A stretch of DNA of 7,247 nt from an uncultured Eubacteriales bacterium (GTDB taxonomy: Bacteria > Bacillota > Clostridia > Christensenellales > CAG-138). This document shows positions 1 through 6,583 of this stretch, piece after piece. Each line of letters begins with the position of its first letter. The stretch's first letter is position 1. The stretch is taken from assembly GCA_900543475.1 (NCBI GenBank), contig UQRU01000106.1, positions 1-7,247 of the forward strand, written 5' to 3'. The notes under the pieces are model-generated. The model did not search any database. It saw only the letters and a program-made list of their open reading frames with translations, and was not told the DNA's origin. The position numbers were made by a program, and so were the translations under genes.

Positions 1-41
1 CCCTGGCCGCGCCGTAGGCGCAAGGGAGCTATGAACACCTC

Positions 42-67
42 GAAAAAGTGGCGCAAGCCACTTTTTC
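42..67 (-). terminator. Intrinsic terminator closing the recD2-comF-lipoprotein operon
   Basis: A perfect 13-bp inverted repeat spans 40-69 with a GCAA loop on the plus strand. Its GC-rich core GTGGC/GCCAC is flanked by an A-tract on one side and a T-tract on the other. That is the layout of a bidirectional rho-independent terminator. It lies about 70 nt beyond the stop codon of the minus-strand lipoprotein gene, so it most likely ends that operon. It could also serve a plus-strand gene entering from the left, but none is visible in the first 40 bases. Confidence 0.75.
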
Positions 68-77
68 GACAGCCTGA

Positions 78-101
78 GAGCCGCCCCTTTTGGGGCGGCT
101 C
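78..101 (-). repeat. Perfect GC-rich hairpin downstream of the lipoprotein gene
   Basis: The arms gagccgcccc and ggggcggctc (10 bp) are separated by tttt. The hairpin lies between the lipoprotein stop codon and the terminator at 42-67. It lacks a T-tract on its 3' side in the minus orientation, so on its own it is a poor intrinsic terminator. It may protect the mRNA 3' end or act in tandem with the next hairpin. Both roles are inferences. Confidence 0.6.
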
Positions 102-135
102 CTGCGCGATCCGTTTGATGGCTGTCCCGCCGGCG

Positions 136-792
136 CTATGCCGGCTCCGTCAGCGCTTCCACCTGGGCGCCTACCTCTTGGAAATAGGCTTCCAGGGCTT
201 CCGGGTCATCCGCCGGGAAACTTTCATCTAGCAGGAAGCTGGCGGTGGCGGACACGCTCCCGTCCTCCCCCCGGAGAAAGGAGACCGCAGCGGGGGCCCC
301 GTCCCCATAGGTGTATAGATATATGGCGTTCTCGGTCAGCTCCTGGCATACAAAGGTTTTGCTGGCCGTACAGATGCTGGAGGCGGCCAGGAGCATGGCG
401 CCCCCCGCCGCGTTGATCTCCGTGGCGATGGCAGCCTGGATCCGCTCCTCCATATAGCTGCGCAGCTTATCGGACATGCTGTCCATGCCCACAGCCTGGG
501 ATAGGCTTTGGATCCCCGCCTGAGAAAGGGTGATCCGATACACGGCCTGGGGCTGTCCATAGTCCCCTGCGCGAACAGGCTCCAGGATCTGCTGTATATC
601 CAAGCTCTGGGAATAGGTCTGCATATAGGCTTCGCTATTTACCATTTCCTCCATCAGGGCGATCAGCTCCAGCCCTTGCTGATAGGGGGATTTACTCTCC
701 TGGGTTGTGGTGGCGGCGCTACTGCAACCGCCCAGCAGCAAAAGTGTCCCCAACATCAACGCGATGCAGCCCATCCATATGGTTTTTTTCAT
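136..792 (-). CDS. Small secreted lipoprotein of unknown function
   Basis: This 218-aa protein has a short basic N-terminus (MKK), a hydrophobic stretch of about 16 residues and a lipobox LGGC at residues 20-23. Cys23 should be lipidated, anchoring the protein outside the membrane. The mature part (about 196 residues) starts with a Ser/Ala/Thr-rich linker. It then looks helical and acidic, with two further cysteines (C141, C149) and no enzyme motif I recognise. The ATG start at 792 is supported by AAGGGAG at 802-808, 9 nt upstream. It begins 16 nt after the comF stop, so it is probably cotranscribed with recD2 and comF. Its function, and any link to DNA uptake or repair, cannot be inferred. 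I am confident it is a real lipoprotein gene. Confidence 0.85.
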   Translation of the reverse strand: MKKTIWMGCIALMLGTLLLLGGCSSAATTTQESKSPYQQGLELIALMEEMVNSEAYMQTYSQSLDIQQILEPVRAGDYGQPQAVYRITLSQAGIQSLSQAVGMDSMSDKLRSYMEERIQAAIATEINAAGGAMLLAASSICTASKTFVCQELTENAIYLYTYGDGAPAAVSFLRGEDGSVSATASFLLDESFPADDPEALEAYFQEVGAQVEALTEPA

Positions 793-808
793 TCCGTAAT
801 ACTCCCTT

Positions 809-1486
809 CTAACTGTTGCGTATATGGTATTGATTTTCCAAATCCTCCCCTGCCGTACACACCGTTACCGCCCACACGCCTGCCGCCCCGGCCATGCGCA
901 GCGCCAAGGCGCAGGCGTCCAGGGTGGAGCCGGTGGTAATCACGTCGTCCACCAGCAGGATATGGCTGCCTTGCAGCCCCCGGCCCGCCAGGAAGGCGTC
1001 CCGCACATTGCCCGGCCGCTCCGCATGGGTGCGTTGGGCCTGGCTGGGGGTGTTACGGATGCGGGTCAATGCCTTGGTTTGCATGGGGATGCCCGTTTCC
1101 CGGGATAGCCGCTGGGCCAAAAGCTGGCTTTGGTTATAGCCCCGCTGCCTGCGGCGAAAGGGGTGCAGCGGCACCGGAATGATCCAATCCGCCGCCGGCG
1201 GCCTGGGCAGGAAGGTGCATAGGGATTCCGCCAGGTATTTTGCCCCGGCATACTTGAAGGCATGGATCAGCTGGGCAGCCGCGTCGTTATAGAGCAGCCC
1301 GGCCTGCACCCCGTCCAGATAGCCAAAGGCCATGGGGGTTTCGGGAATGGGCTCTAGGGCGGATAGGCAGTCTGGGCAAAAGTATGCGCCCGGCCCGGAC
1401 GGGGCCAGGCGGGTCTCCCGGCCGCACAGGTCGCAGGTCAGCCGCCGGGGATAGAGGGCGTCCAGAAATAGGGAGCGGATGCTCAT
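809..1486 (-). CDS. comF: ComF family protein (phosphoribosyltransferase fold)
   Basis: This 225-aa protein belongs to the ComF/GntX family, whose members support uptake of transforming DNA in naturally competent bacteria. The exact biochemical role is unclear, and many non-competent bacteria keep the gene. An N-terminal zinc finger is formed by C18, C21, C37 and C40 (CDLC and CPDC). A family signature RRQRGYNQSQLLA lies near 112-124, and a PRPP-binding loop VDDVITTGST at 179-188. Length is normal for the family. I chose the ATG at 1486 because it overlaps the recD2 stop as ATGA and has AAGGAG at 1495-1500 with 8-nt spacing. A longer version would need a GTG at 1510. The overlap implies translational coupling to recD2. 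Confidence 0.92.
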   Translation of the reverse strand: MSIRSLFLDALYPRRLTCDLCGRETRLAPSGPGAYFCPDCLSALEPIPETPMAFGYLDGVQAGLLYNDAAAQLIHAFKYAGAKYLAESLCTFLPRPPAADWIIPVPLHPFRRRQRGYNQSQLLAQRLSRETGIPMQTKALTRIRNTPSQAQRTHAERPGNVRDAFLAGRGLQGSHILLVDDVITTGSTLDACALALRMAGAAGVWAVTVCTAGEDLENQYHIRNS

Positions 1487-3705
1487 GGCAGCAGCTCCTT
1501 TTGCCGGCACAGGAACCGGGCTAGGCCGCTATAGCGGCGCTTCACCTGGTTGTTGCGCACCATCTGCTGGATGCAGCTTTGCCGGCCCAGGATGTAGACC
1601 ATATGCCGGGCCCGGGTCACCGCCGTGTACAGCAGGTTCCGGTTGAGCAGCATGGGCGGGCCGCCCAGCAGGGGCAGCAGCACGATGGGGAATTCGCTGC
1701 CCTGGCTTTTATGGATGGAGATGCAGTAGGCCAATTCCAGCTCCTCCAGCATGGAGAAGCTATAGACCGCGCTGCGGCCGTCGTCAAAGAGCACCTCCAA
1801 GGTCTGCTCATATAGGTCGATGGACATGATGGTGCCAAGGTCCCCATTGTACACCCCCTCTCCCATCTCCGGGGGCTGATGGGGCAGGCTGCGGGTCCAG
1901 GCCAGGCGATAGTCGTTTTTGATCTGCATCACCTTGTCCCCCTCCCGGAACACCACGTCGCCATATTTCCGTTCTTTTTTCTTATGGGCAGGGGGATTCA
2001 AGGCCTCCTGCAAGCGCTTATTCAAATTATAGACCCCCAAGGGGCCTTTTTTCATGGGGGCTAACACCTGGATATCCTGCAACGGCTCCTGGGCGCCCAG
2101 CTTTGCGGCCTTGCCGCTATTGAGGGCAATAAGCCGGCGGATCACCGCCTCCTGTTCCTCCATGGGCTCAAAGCCGAAATCCTCCAAGCCCTCCAGGATG
2201 GGCATCTGGCCCTCGTTGATCCGGTGGGCGTTGGTGACGATGGCGCTGCGGCCGGATTGGCGGAAGATCTCCGTAAGGCGCACCACCGGGATCTGGCCGG
2301 AATCCACCATATCCCGCAATACGTTCCCCGGCCCCACGGAGGGCAGCTGGTCACTGTCCCCCACCATGATCAGCCGGGTGCCCGGGGCCAGGGCCCGAAG
2401 CAAGGCGGCCATGAGGGGCACGTCCACCATGCTCATCTCGTCCACAATCACCACATCCGCCAGCAAGGTGTTCTCCGCGTTCCGGCCAAAGCCCCCTTCC
2501 CCATAGCTGTATTCCAGCAGCCGGTGGATGGTGCTGGCATCCCGGCCGGTGGCCTCTCCCATGCGTTTGGCCGCCCGCCCCGTAGGGGCGCATAGAGCAT
2601 ATTCCGTGCCCATCTCCTCCAAAAGGGTGATCACAAAGCGCAAAATGGTGGTTTTACCGGTGCCGGGGCCGCCGGTGATCACCAACGCCCCCGCTTTTAA
2701 CGCCAATTCCACAGCCTGGCGCTGGGCCGGCGCCAGGGTAATATCCAGCTGCTGCTCCAGCCGGGCGATCTGGGCCTTGGGCCGGAAAAAGGGATTGTCC
2801 AGGGCGCTTTGGCCCTGGAGCCGCAATAGCCGCAGGGCGCAATCCTGCTCGGTGCGGAACATGCCGGGTAAAAATATCCCGTCCTCTCCCGGAAGCTGCT
2901 CCTGGATCAGCTGGCCCTCCAGCAGCAGCTCCGTCAGGGTGCGCTCCACCGGCGCGATCTCCGCCTGAAGCAGCCCGGCCGCCACCTCCACCAGCTTTTC
3001 CCGAGGCAGGTAGGTATGCCCCTCCTGCCGGGCCCATTGCAGGGTATATTTCAGCCCGGCCCGAAGCCGGTAGGGGGCGTCCGGCTCCACCCCGCCGTTG
3101 CGGGCGATGGCGTCTGCGGTCTTAAAGCCGATCCCCTCCACATCGTCGATGAGCCGATAGGGGTTCTCCTCGATCTTTGCCAGGCAGAGCTCCCCATATA
3201 TTTTATACAGCTTCATGGCCTGGCCGATGGTAACCCCATATTTTTGCAGGCCCAGCATGATATCCCGTAGCCCCAGCTGGGCCCCATAGGAAGCGCCAAT
3301 GGTTTGGGCCCGGATCTGGCCGATCCCCGGCACCTCCGCCAAGCGCGCCGGCTCCTTTTCCAGCACGTCCAGGGTCTCCATGCCAAAGGTCTGTACAATG
3401 GCTTGGGCAGTGCTTTCCCCCACCCCTTTGATCAGGCCGCTGGCAAGGTAATTCTTCAGGGCCGTAAGGGTGGCGGGGGCCAGGGTCTTACAGGTCTCGG
3501 CCCGGAATTGGCGGCCATAGGTCTTGTGCTCCGTCCATTGGCCCGTCAATTCCACCCGTTCCCCCACCCCGGCCAAGGGCATTTCCCCGATGGCGGTCAT
3601 GTCCTCGCCGGCTTCATTGGTCAGCTCCAATACGGTGAAACCGGTATCCTCGCTGCGATATATAATGGCCTTCACCGTACCCGTCAGCTCCATGCGCCCT
3701 AACAT
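1483..3705 (-). CDS. recD2: RecD2-type ATP-dependent DNA helicase
   Basis: This 740-aa SF1B helicase is of the RecD2 (RecD-like, RecBC-independent) family. These are 5'-to-3' DNA helicases linked to DNA repair and replication-fork maintenance in Bacillota. An N-terminal OB-like region (about 5-75) is followed by helix-hairpin-helix segments (GVGES and VPGIG near 94-130, EGIGFKTADAIA near 191-202). The motor has Walker A GGPGTGKT at 345-352 (K351), motif Ia APTGRAAKRM, Walker B DEMSMVD at 422-428, motif III GDSDQLPS from 449, LTEIFRQ at 477-483, and C-terminal SIHKSQGSEF (about 663-672) and AVTRARH (695-701). Length is normal and the motifs are intact. The ATG at 3705 lies close behind GGGAAAGG (3707-3714). 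Met5 at 3693 is an alternative start that better matches the usual MELxGTV N-terminus. It is the first gene of a three-gene operon. Confidence 0.95.
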   Translation of the reverse strand: MLGRMELTGTVKAIIYRSEDTGFTVLELTNEAGEDMTAIGEMPLAGVGERVELTGQWTEHKTYGRQFRAETCKTLAPATLTALKNYLASGLIKGVGESTAQAIVQTFGMETLDVLEKEPARLAEVPGIGQIRAQTIGASYGAQLGLRDIMLGLQKYGVTIGQAMKLYKIYGELCLAKIEENPYRLIDDVEGIGFKTADAIARNGGVEPDAPYRLRAGLKYTLQWARQEGHTYLPREKLVEVAAGLLQAEIAPVERTLTELLLEGQLIQEQLPGEDGIFLPGMFRTEQDCALRLLRLQGQSALDNPFFRPKAQIARLEQQLDITLAPAQRQAVELALKAGALVITGGPGTGKTTILRFVITLLEEMGTEYALCAPTGRAAKRMGEATGRDASTIHRLLEYSYGEGGFGRNAENTLLADVVIVDEMSMVDVPLMAALLRALAPGTRLIMVGDSDQLPSVGPGNVLRDMVDSGQIPVVRLTEIFRQSGRSAIVTNAHRINEGQMPILEGLEDFGFEPMEEQEAVIRRLIALNSGKAAKLGAQEPLQDIQVLAPMKKGPLGVYNLNKRLQEALNPPAHKKKERKYGDVVFREGDKVMQIKNDYRLAWTRSLPHQPPEMGEGVYNGDLGTIMSIDLYEQTLEVLFDDGRSAVYSFSMLEELELAYCISIHKSQGSEFPIVLLPLLGGPPMLLNRNLLYTAVTRARHMVYILGRQSCIQQMVRNNQVKRRYSGLARFLCRQKELLP

Positions 3706-3728
3706 ACCTTTCCCAATAAGATGCTTCT

Positions 3729-3757
3729 ATTTTAACATACCCTAGATTTTCTGCAAA
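3729..3757 (-). promoter_or_regulatory. Candidate sigma-A promoter for the recD2 operon
   Basis: On the minus strand an extended -10, TG-T-TAAAAT (TAAAAT at 3729-3734, TG at 3736-3737), lies 17 nt from a -35-like TTTGCA (3752-3757). TAAAAT matches five of six consensus bases and TTTGCA four of six. A transcript starting about 7 nt after the -10 would have a leader of only 15-30 nt before recD2. This is a sequence match only; transcription start is not shown. Confidence 0.5.
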
Positions 3758-3813
3758 GTCCGCCCTTGTGCTGCATATATCTAAACATCATCATAAGGGG
3801 GAGGTCATCCGCT

Positions 3814-4422
3814 TTGCGTATCTTCGTAATAACCAAACGCACCCTGATCATCTGGATCCTAATTCTGGCCCTGGTGATCACAGGCATTATCCTGCTGCTC
3901 AGCTTCACGCCCAACGCCGCCGCCGTCAGCAGCAGCGCCATGGTGGAAGCATATGAAATGGAAGTTCTGGCAGGCCGGCACAAGGAGGTGCCGGTCTACA
4001 GCGTGGACAGGGCAGACAAGAAAATCGCCCTGACCATCGACGCGGCCTGGGAGGATGACAAAACGCCCTTTATCCTGGATACCCTGGCTCAGTATAACGT
4101 GAAGGCCACCTTTTTCCTATGCGGTTTCTGGGTGGAAAAATATCCGGAGGAGGTGAAGCAGATCGCCGCGGCGGGCCACGAGATCGGCAACCACACCGCC
4201 ACCCATCCCCATATGAACCAGCTGGACGCCAAGGGCATCGAAAAGGAGCTGGCGGATTTTGAGGCCATGACCGCCAAGCTCATCGGCAAAAAAACCGCCC
4301 TGTTCCGTCCCCCCTATGGGGAATACAACGATACGGTGATCACCACGGTACGGGGCCTGGGATACGAGGTGATCCAGTGGGATATTGATACCGTAGACAC
4401 GGAATGGATGACAGGGTCTTAA
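3814..4422 (+). CDS. Polysaccharide deacetylase (NodB/CE4 family), 3'-truncated
   Basis: CE4 enzymes remove acetyl groups from peptidoglycan or other N-acetylated glycans; clostridial relatives of this layout include sporulation (PdaB-like) proteins. The 202-aa product has a basic start, one membrane segment (about 10-31), then a NodB domain facing outside. Motif 1 is TIDAAWEDD (D76), the TxDAAW variant of TFDDG. Motif 2 is HTATH (H127, H131) and motif 3 is FRPPYG (R165). The chain runs to VIQWDIDTVD and stops seven residues later. The family normally continues for about 50-60 residues with motif 4 (DW) and motif 5 (LxH), so the 3' end is missing and the product is probably inactive. The TTG start at 3814 is chosen for GGAGGT at 3800-3805 with 8-nt spacing; an upstream TTG at 3766 has no such site. 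The break lies beside the serine recombinase, pointing to insertion of an element. Confidence 0.85.
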   Translation: MRIFVITKRTLIIWILILALVITGIILLLSFTPNAAAVSSSAMVEAYEMEVLAGRHKEVPVYSVDRADKKIALTIDAAWEDDKTPFILDTLAQYNVKATFFLCGFWVEKYPEEVKQIAAAGHEIGNHTATHPHMNQLDAKGIEKELADFEAMTAKLIGKKTALFRPPYGEYNDTVITTVRGLGYEVIQWDIDTVDTEWMTGS

Positions 4423-4425
4423 AAG
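4391..4425. other. Predicted junction between host deacetylase gene and mobile element (att site)
   Basis: Deacetylase similarity is convincing through the codons for DIDTVD (ending about 4398) and then ends. An in-frame TAA follows at 4420-4422, and element-encoded features (recombinase terminator and gene) begin at once. Large serine recombinases usually act next to their own gene and leave hybrid att sites sharing only a very short core, so the exact crossover point cannot be read from one end. The interval is an estimate. Confidence 0.4.
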
Positions 4426-4445
4426 AATGCGGCTCTTTTTGCCGC
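4421..4445 (-). terminator. Intrinsic terminator of the recombinase gene
   Basis: Read on the minus strand, GCGGC, AAAAAGA and GCCGC form a hairpin followed by ATTCTTTT. It starts about 15 nt past the recombinase stop codon. The plus-strand reading has no T-tract, so it serves the recombinase. It also marks DNA that belongs to the element rather than to the deacetylase gene. The stem is only 5 bp, so efficiency is uncertain. Confidence 0.6.
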
Positions 4446-4459
4446 TGCTTGTTCGCCCC

Positions 4460-5974
4460 TTATGCCTGCTCCATAAAATTATATTTCCATAGGATTTTCA
4501 CCTTATCGTTATATATCTGAATCCTTTCGATGAGCAGCTTGGCCGTCTCCCGTTTCTGTTCCAGGTTCATCTGTTCCCACAGGGCCGGCACATCCCCCAA
4601 CTGCCGCATGTTTTCTTCTCCCATGTTGGCGGCTTTCGCCTGTTGTTGCTCTTGCAGCAGGCTGCGCCGTTCCCCTTCCAGGGCGTTGATCCGCTCGTTC
4701 AGGTATTGTACCGTGATTCCCTTCGCCTCCGCTAAACCGTCCAGCAGATTTTGAATCTGCTGCTCCACCTTGGCGATCTGCACCTTGCGCCGCTTCTCCA
4801 GGGCGTCTTCCTCCTGCTGGATCTTTGCCTTGAGCGTCTGCTTTTGCCGTACCGCCCGAAACAGCTCTGCTTCCACCACCGCTTCCAGATCCGCCACCAG
4901 CCAACGTTTTTCATATTCCTCACAGGTGCCGTAGTTGGTCTTGCCGGAACAGGAGACCCGGGGGATGCACCGCCCGGAGGCCACCACCCGCATGGCGTGG
5001 CCGCAGTAGCCGCATTTCATCAGCCCGGTGAGCCAGGTATGCTTCCCTTTCCCTTCGTTGCCCAGCTGCACGTTGTGCATGAGCTTTTGCTGGCAGCGGA
5101 GGAATACCTCTGGTTCGATCATGCCGGGATGAAGCCCCAGGGAAAGTGTCAGCTTATCCCACTGGGAAAATTTGCGACGGCTCCGATCCCAGGCCCCATA
5201 GGTAACGCAGCCCCGCTCCCCTAAAAAGTCGTCGATCGGATTGGTGATCTTCATGCCGGCGCTTTCATAAAAGCGGTAGATATCCGCGTCCGCCTTTACA
5301 TAGAGCGGGTTTGCCATGATCCGGCTCAGCTTGCCGGAATCCCATTCCGTCCCATTGGGCGAGGGAATCCCCTTGCGGTTTAGTCCCTTTGCAATGGAAC
5401 CCAGAGATTCGTCCGTAAAGGCATAGGCCTGGAATGCCGCCTGGACAATGGCGCTGCTCTCTGGCTCTATTTCCAGGGTACTGATGTGCTTGCCCTGAAC
5501 CATAGCCTTGGCCTTTTGGTAGCCGTAAGGGGGGGCAGCGTCATAAGCGCCTCGCTGGCTGCGGGCATGGTAGCTATCCTGCACCCGCAGCTGGATGGTC
5601 TCCCGCTCCAGCTGGGCGAATACCATCAGGATGGACAGCATGGCGTTGCCGATAGGCGTCGCCGTGTCGAATTTTTCCCGCGTGGATAAGAAGGCTACGT
5701 CATGCCGCTTAAAGGTATCGATCATGGCGGCAAAGTCCAACAGGGAACGGCTCAGCCGATCCAGCTTATAGACGATTACCTTGTCTACCAAGCCCCTTTC
5801 TATATCCTCCATCATTTTGGTGAACTGGGGCCTGTTTGTATTTTTCCCGCTGAAGCCCCGGTCGATATATACCTTCACGTCCCCGGTACTTTCCAGCTTG
5901 CAGAGTTCTATCTGGGTCTCTATGGATAGGCTGTCCTTTTTATCCAGTGATTGCCGTGCATAAATCGCTTCCAT
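4460..5974 (-). CDS. Large serine recombinase (SpoIVCA-like site-specific integrase/excisionase)
   Basis: This 504-aa recombinase should cut and rejoin DNA at short att sites through a serine-DNA intermediate, integrating or excising the element. The N-terminal resolvase domain (about 1-135) has YARQS with catalytic S9 and R7, and YKLDRLSRS with D72, R73 and R76. A 'recombinase' DNA-binding domain (about 145-290) includes LNRKGIPSPNG. A zinc ribbon uses C321, C324, C342 and C351. A Gln/Glu/Lys-rich coiled coil follows (about 375-450), and then a C-terminal tail. Domain order and length are complete, so it is probably functional. The ATG at 5974 has AAAGGAG at 5981-5987 with 6-nt spacing. It starts 32 nt after the 45-aa gene, probably in the same transcript. 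Its 3' end lies about 40 bp from the broken deacetylase gene, suggesting the att site is there. Confidence 0.95.
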   Translation of the reverse strand: MEAIYARQSLDKKDSLSIETQIELCKLESTGDVKVYIDRGFSGKNTNRPQFTKMMEDIERGLVDKVIVYKLDRLSRSLLDFAAMIDTFKRHDVAFLSTREKFDTATPIGNAMLSILMVFAQLERETIQLRVQDSYHARSQRGAYDAAPPYGYQKAKAMVQGKHISTLEIEPESSAIVQAAFQAYAFTDESLGSIAKGLNRKGIPSPNGTEWDSGKLSRIMANPLYVKADADIYRFYESAGMKITNPIDDFLGERGCVTYGAWDRSRRKFSQWDKLTLSLGLHPGMIEPEVFLRCQQKLMHNVQLGNEGKGKHTWLTGLMKCGYCGHAMRVVASGRCIPRVSCSGKTNYGTCEEYEKRWLVADLEAVVEAELFRAVRQKQTLKAKIQQEEDALEKRRKVQIAKVEQQIQNLLDGLAEAKGITVQYLNERINALEGERRSLLQEQQQAKAANMGEENMRQLGDVPALWEQMNLEQKRETAKLLIERIQIYNDKVKILWKYNFMEQA

Positions 5975-6006
5975 TACGCTCTCCTTTCAATAGCGCAATT
6001 CCATCG

Positions 6007-6144
6007 TTACACAGCTATGGTAATATGGGCATTCTGCTTTTGCAAGGGTATGGCCATGGCGGATAATAGCTTGGCAGCCAGCAGGGCTAGTTCATCCCAT
6101 TCCTCCTTTGTGGTATGGCTGGGATATGTGTTTTCGATATACAT
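6007..6144 (-). CDS. Small 45-aa protein upstream of the recombinase
   Basis: The ATG at 6144 follows AGGAGGTGAT, nearly full complementarity to the 16S rRNA 3' end, with about 6 nt between AGGAGGT and the start. The frame could extend to 6228, but those upstream codons lie across a dyad and have no comparable site, so I use the short form. The product starts MYIENTYPSHTT, followed by a likely amphipathic helix (KEEWDELALLAAKLLSAMAI, about 13-32) and a short tail ending ITIAV. No signal peptide, cysteines or known motif are seen. It probably shares a transcript with the recombinase 32 nt downstream. A recombination directionality factor or regulator is possible from position and size alone; I do not recognise the family. 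Confidence 0.65.
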   Translation of the reverse strand: MYIENTYPSHTTKEEWDELALLAAKLLSAMAIPLQKQNAHITIAV

Positions 6145-6170
6145 ACCATCACCTCCTGCTGCAATATATG

Positions 6171-6186
6171 TACCCCGGCCAGGGTA
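6171..6186. promoter_or_regulatory. Imperfect 16-bp palindrome upstream of the 45-aa gene, possible operator
   Basis: The sequence taccccggccagggta is a near-perfect dyad with one mismatched pair. It lies directly upstream of the Shine-Dalgarno sequence of the 45-aa gene and overlaps the place where a -10 element would fall (see 6183-6213). A repressor bound here would block transcription of the 45-aa and recombinase genes. This role is inferred from position. Confidence 0.35.
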
Positions 6187-6213
6187 TATGTGCCTGCCGG
6201 GAAGAATTGACAA
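6183..6213 (-). promoter_or_regulatory. Weak candidate promoter for the 45-aa/recombinase transcript
   Basis: On the minus strand, TTGTCA (6208-6213, five of six -35 consensus bases) is followed by TATACC (6183-6188, four of six -10 bases) after a 19-nt spacer. The long spacer and poor -10 would make it weak or activator dependent. The -35 lies inside the palindrome ATTG-A-CAAT (6206-6214), so the plus strand also shows TTGACA there, but with no good -10 at 17 nt. Confidence 0.3.
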
Positions 6214-6224
6214 TATCGGTGGAA

Positions 6225-6238
6225 GCATGAAATCATGC
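6225..6238. repeat. Perfect dyad gcatga-aa-tcatgc, possible operator
   Basis: Two 6-bp arms are perfect inverted repeats around a 2-bp centre. The size and symmetry fit a dimeric regulator binding site, and it lies about 10 bp upstream of the candidate -35 for the recombinase transcript. The bound protein is unknown; none of the genes seen here is an obvious DNA-binding repressor. Confidence 0.45.
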
Positions 6239-6402
6239 CGAATATATGGCGTTTCCTTCCGGAATTAGGCGGAGCAACGCCGGAAAATGCTTGTTAAACA
6301 ACATGCTTTTCCCACAGCCGCATATTTGTTGGGAAAGCAAGCGCTCCATCCGAACTGGAGCTGCGGCATAGTTTATACCGATGATAAGAAAATTGCCCGA
6401 AC

Positions 6403-6418
6403 CGGCCGGCTCCGGCCG
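6403..6418. repeat. GC-rich 16-bp inverted repeat
   Basis: cggccgg and ccggccg (7 bp each) flank a 2-bp centre. It is unusually GC-rich against its AT-containing surroundings. With a 2-nt centre it is a better DNA-level dyad than an RNA hairpin. It may be a protein-binding site or a chance result of GC content. Confidence 0.4.
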
Positions 6419-6495
6419 CGCTGGGATCGCACCACCCCCCTTGCAGCGGGCTGCATTCTGGGACTTAACCTCGACTATGCAGGCGTATCATTATG

Positions 6496-6583
6496 CCGCT
6501 TTACAAGCCGTATCGCTGGCGCCTTGGGTTTTGCCCTGCCCCGATCCGGCTGCGGAGGCGGTCTTGGCGGGCTTGTAAAGCGG
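6496..6583. repeat. Long inverted repeat: 14-bp perfect arms around a 60-nt structured loop
   Basis: The arms are ccgctttacaagcc (6496-6509) and ggcttgtaaagcgg (6570-6583), perfectly complementary. Inside, CGCC/GGCG (6520-6523 with 6566-6569) can continue the pairing, and GGG-CAAAA-CCC can form a small inner hairpin on the minus-strand RNA. No T-tract follows on either strand, so it is not an ordinary terminator. No target duplication is seen around it, so a miniature transposon is not supported. A structured RNA or recombination accessory site are possibilities. Confidence 0.6.

Noticed and set aside
1487..1510. Longer comF product starting at a GTG at 1510
   Set aside because: The ATG at 1486 has a well-spaced AAGGAG and a classic ATGA overlap with the recD2 stop; the extension adds a low-complexity Ala-rich start.
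3766..3813. Longer deacetylase product starting at TTG 3766
   Set aside because: There is no ribosome binding site before it, whereas the TTG at 3814 has a strong GGAGGT 8 nt upstream and gives a typical short basic N-terminus before the membrane segment.
6145..6228. 28-residue N-terminal extension of the small recombinase-adjacent protein
   Set aside because: The extension runs over a palindrome and candidate promoter, and the ideal Shine-Dalgarno sequence sits directly before the internal ATG at 6144.
6220..6268. 13-codon leader peptide on the plus strand at about 6227
   Set aside because: Only a weak GGTGG precedes it, no good -10 follows the TTGACA at 6207, and no gene follows it on that strand.
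6496..6583. Miniature transposon (MITE) bounded by the 14-bp inverted repeats
   Set aside because: At 88 bp it is very short, no target-site duplication flanks it, and no second copy is visible in the window.
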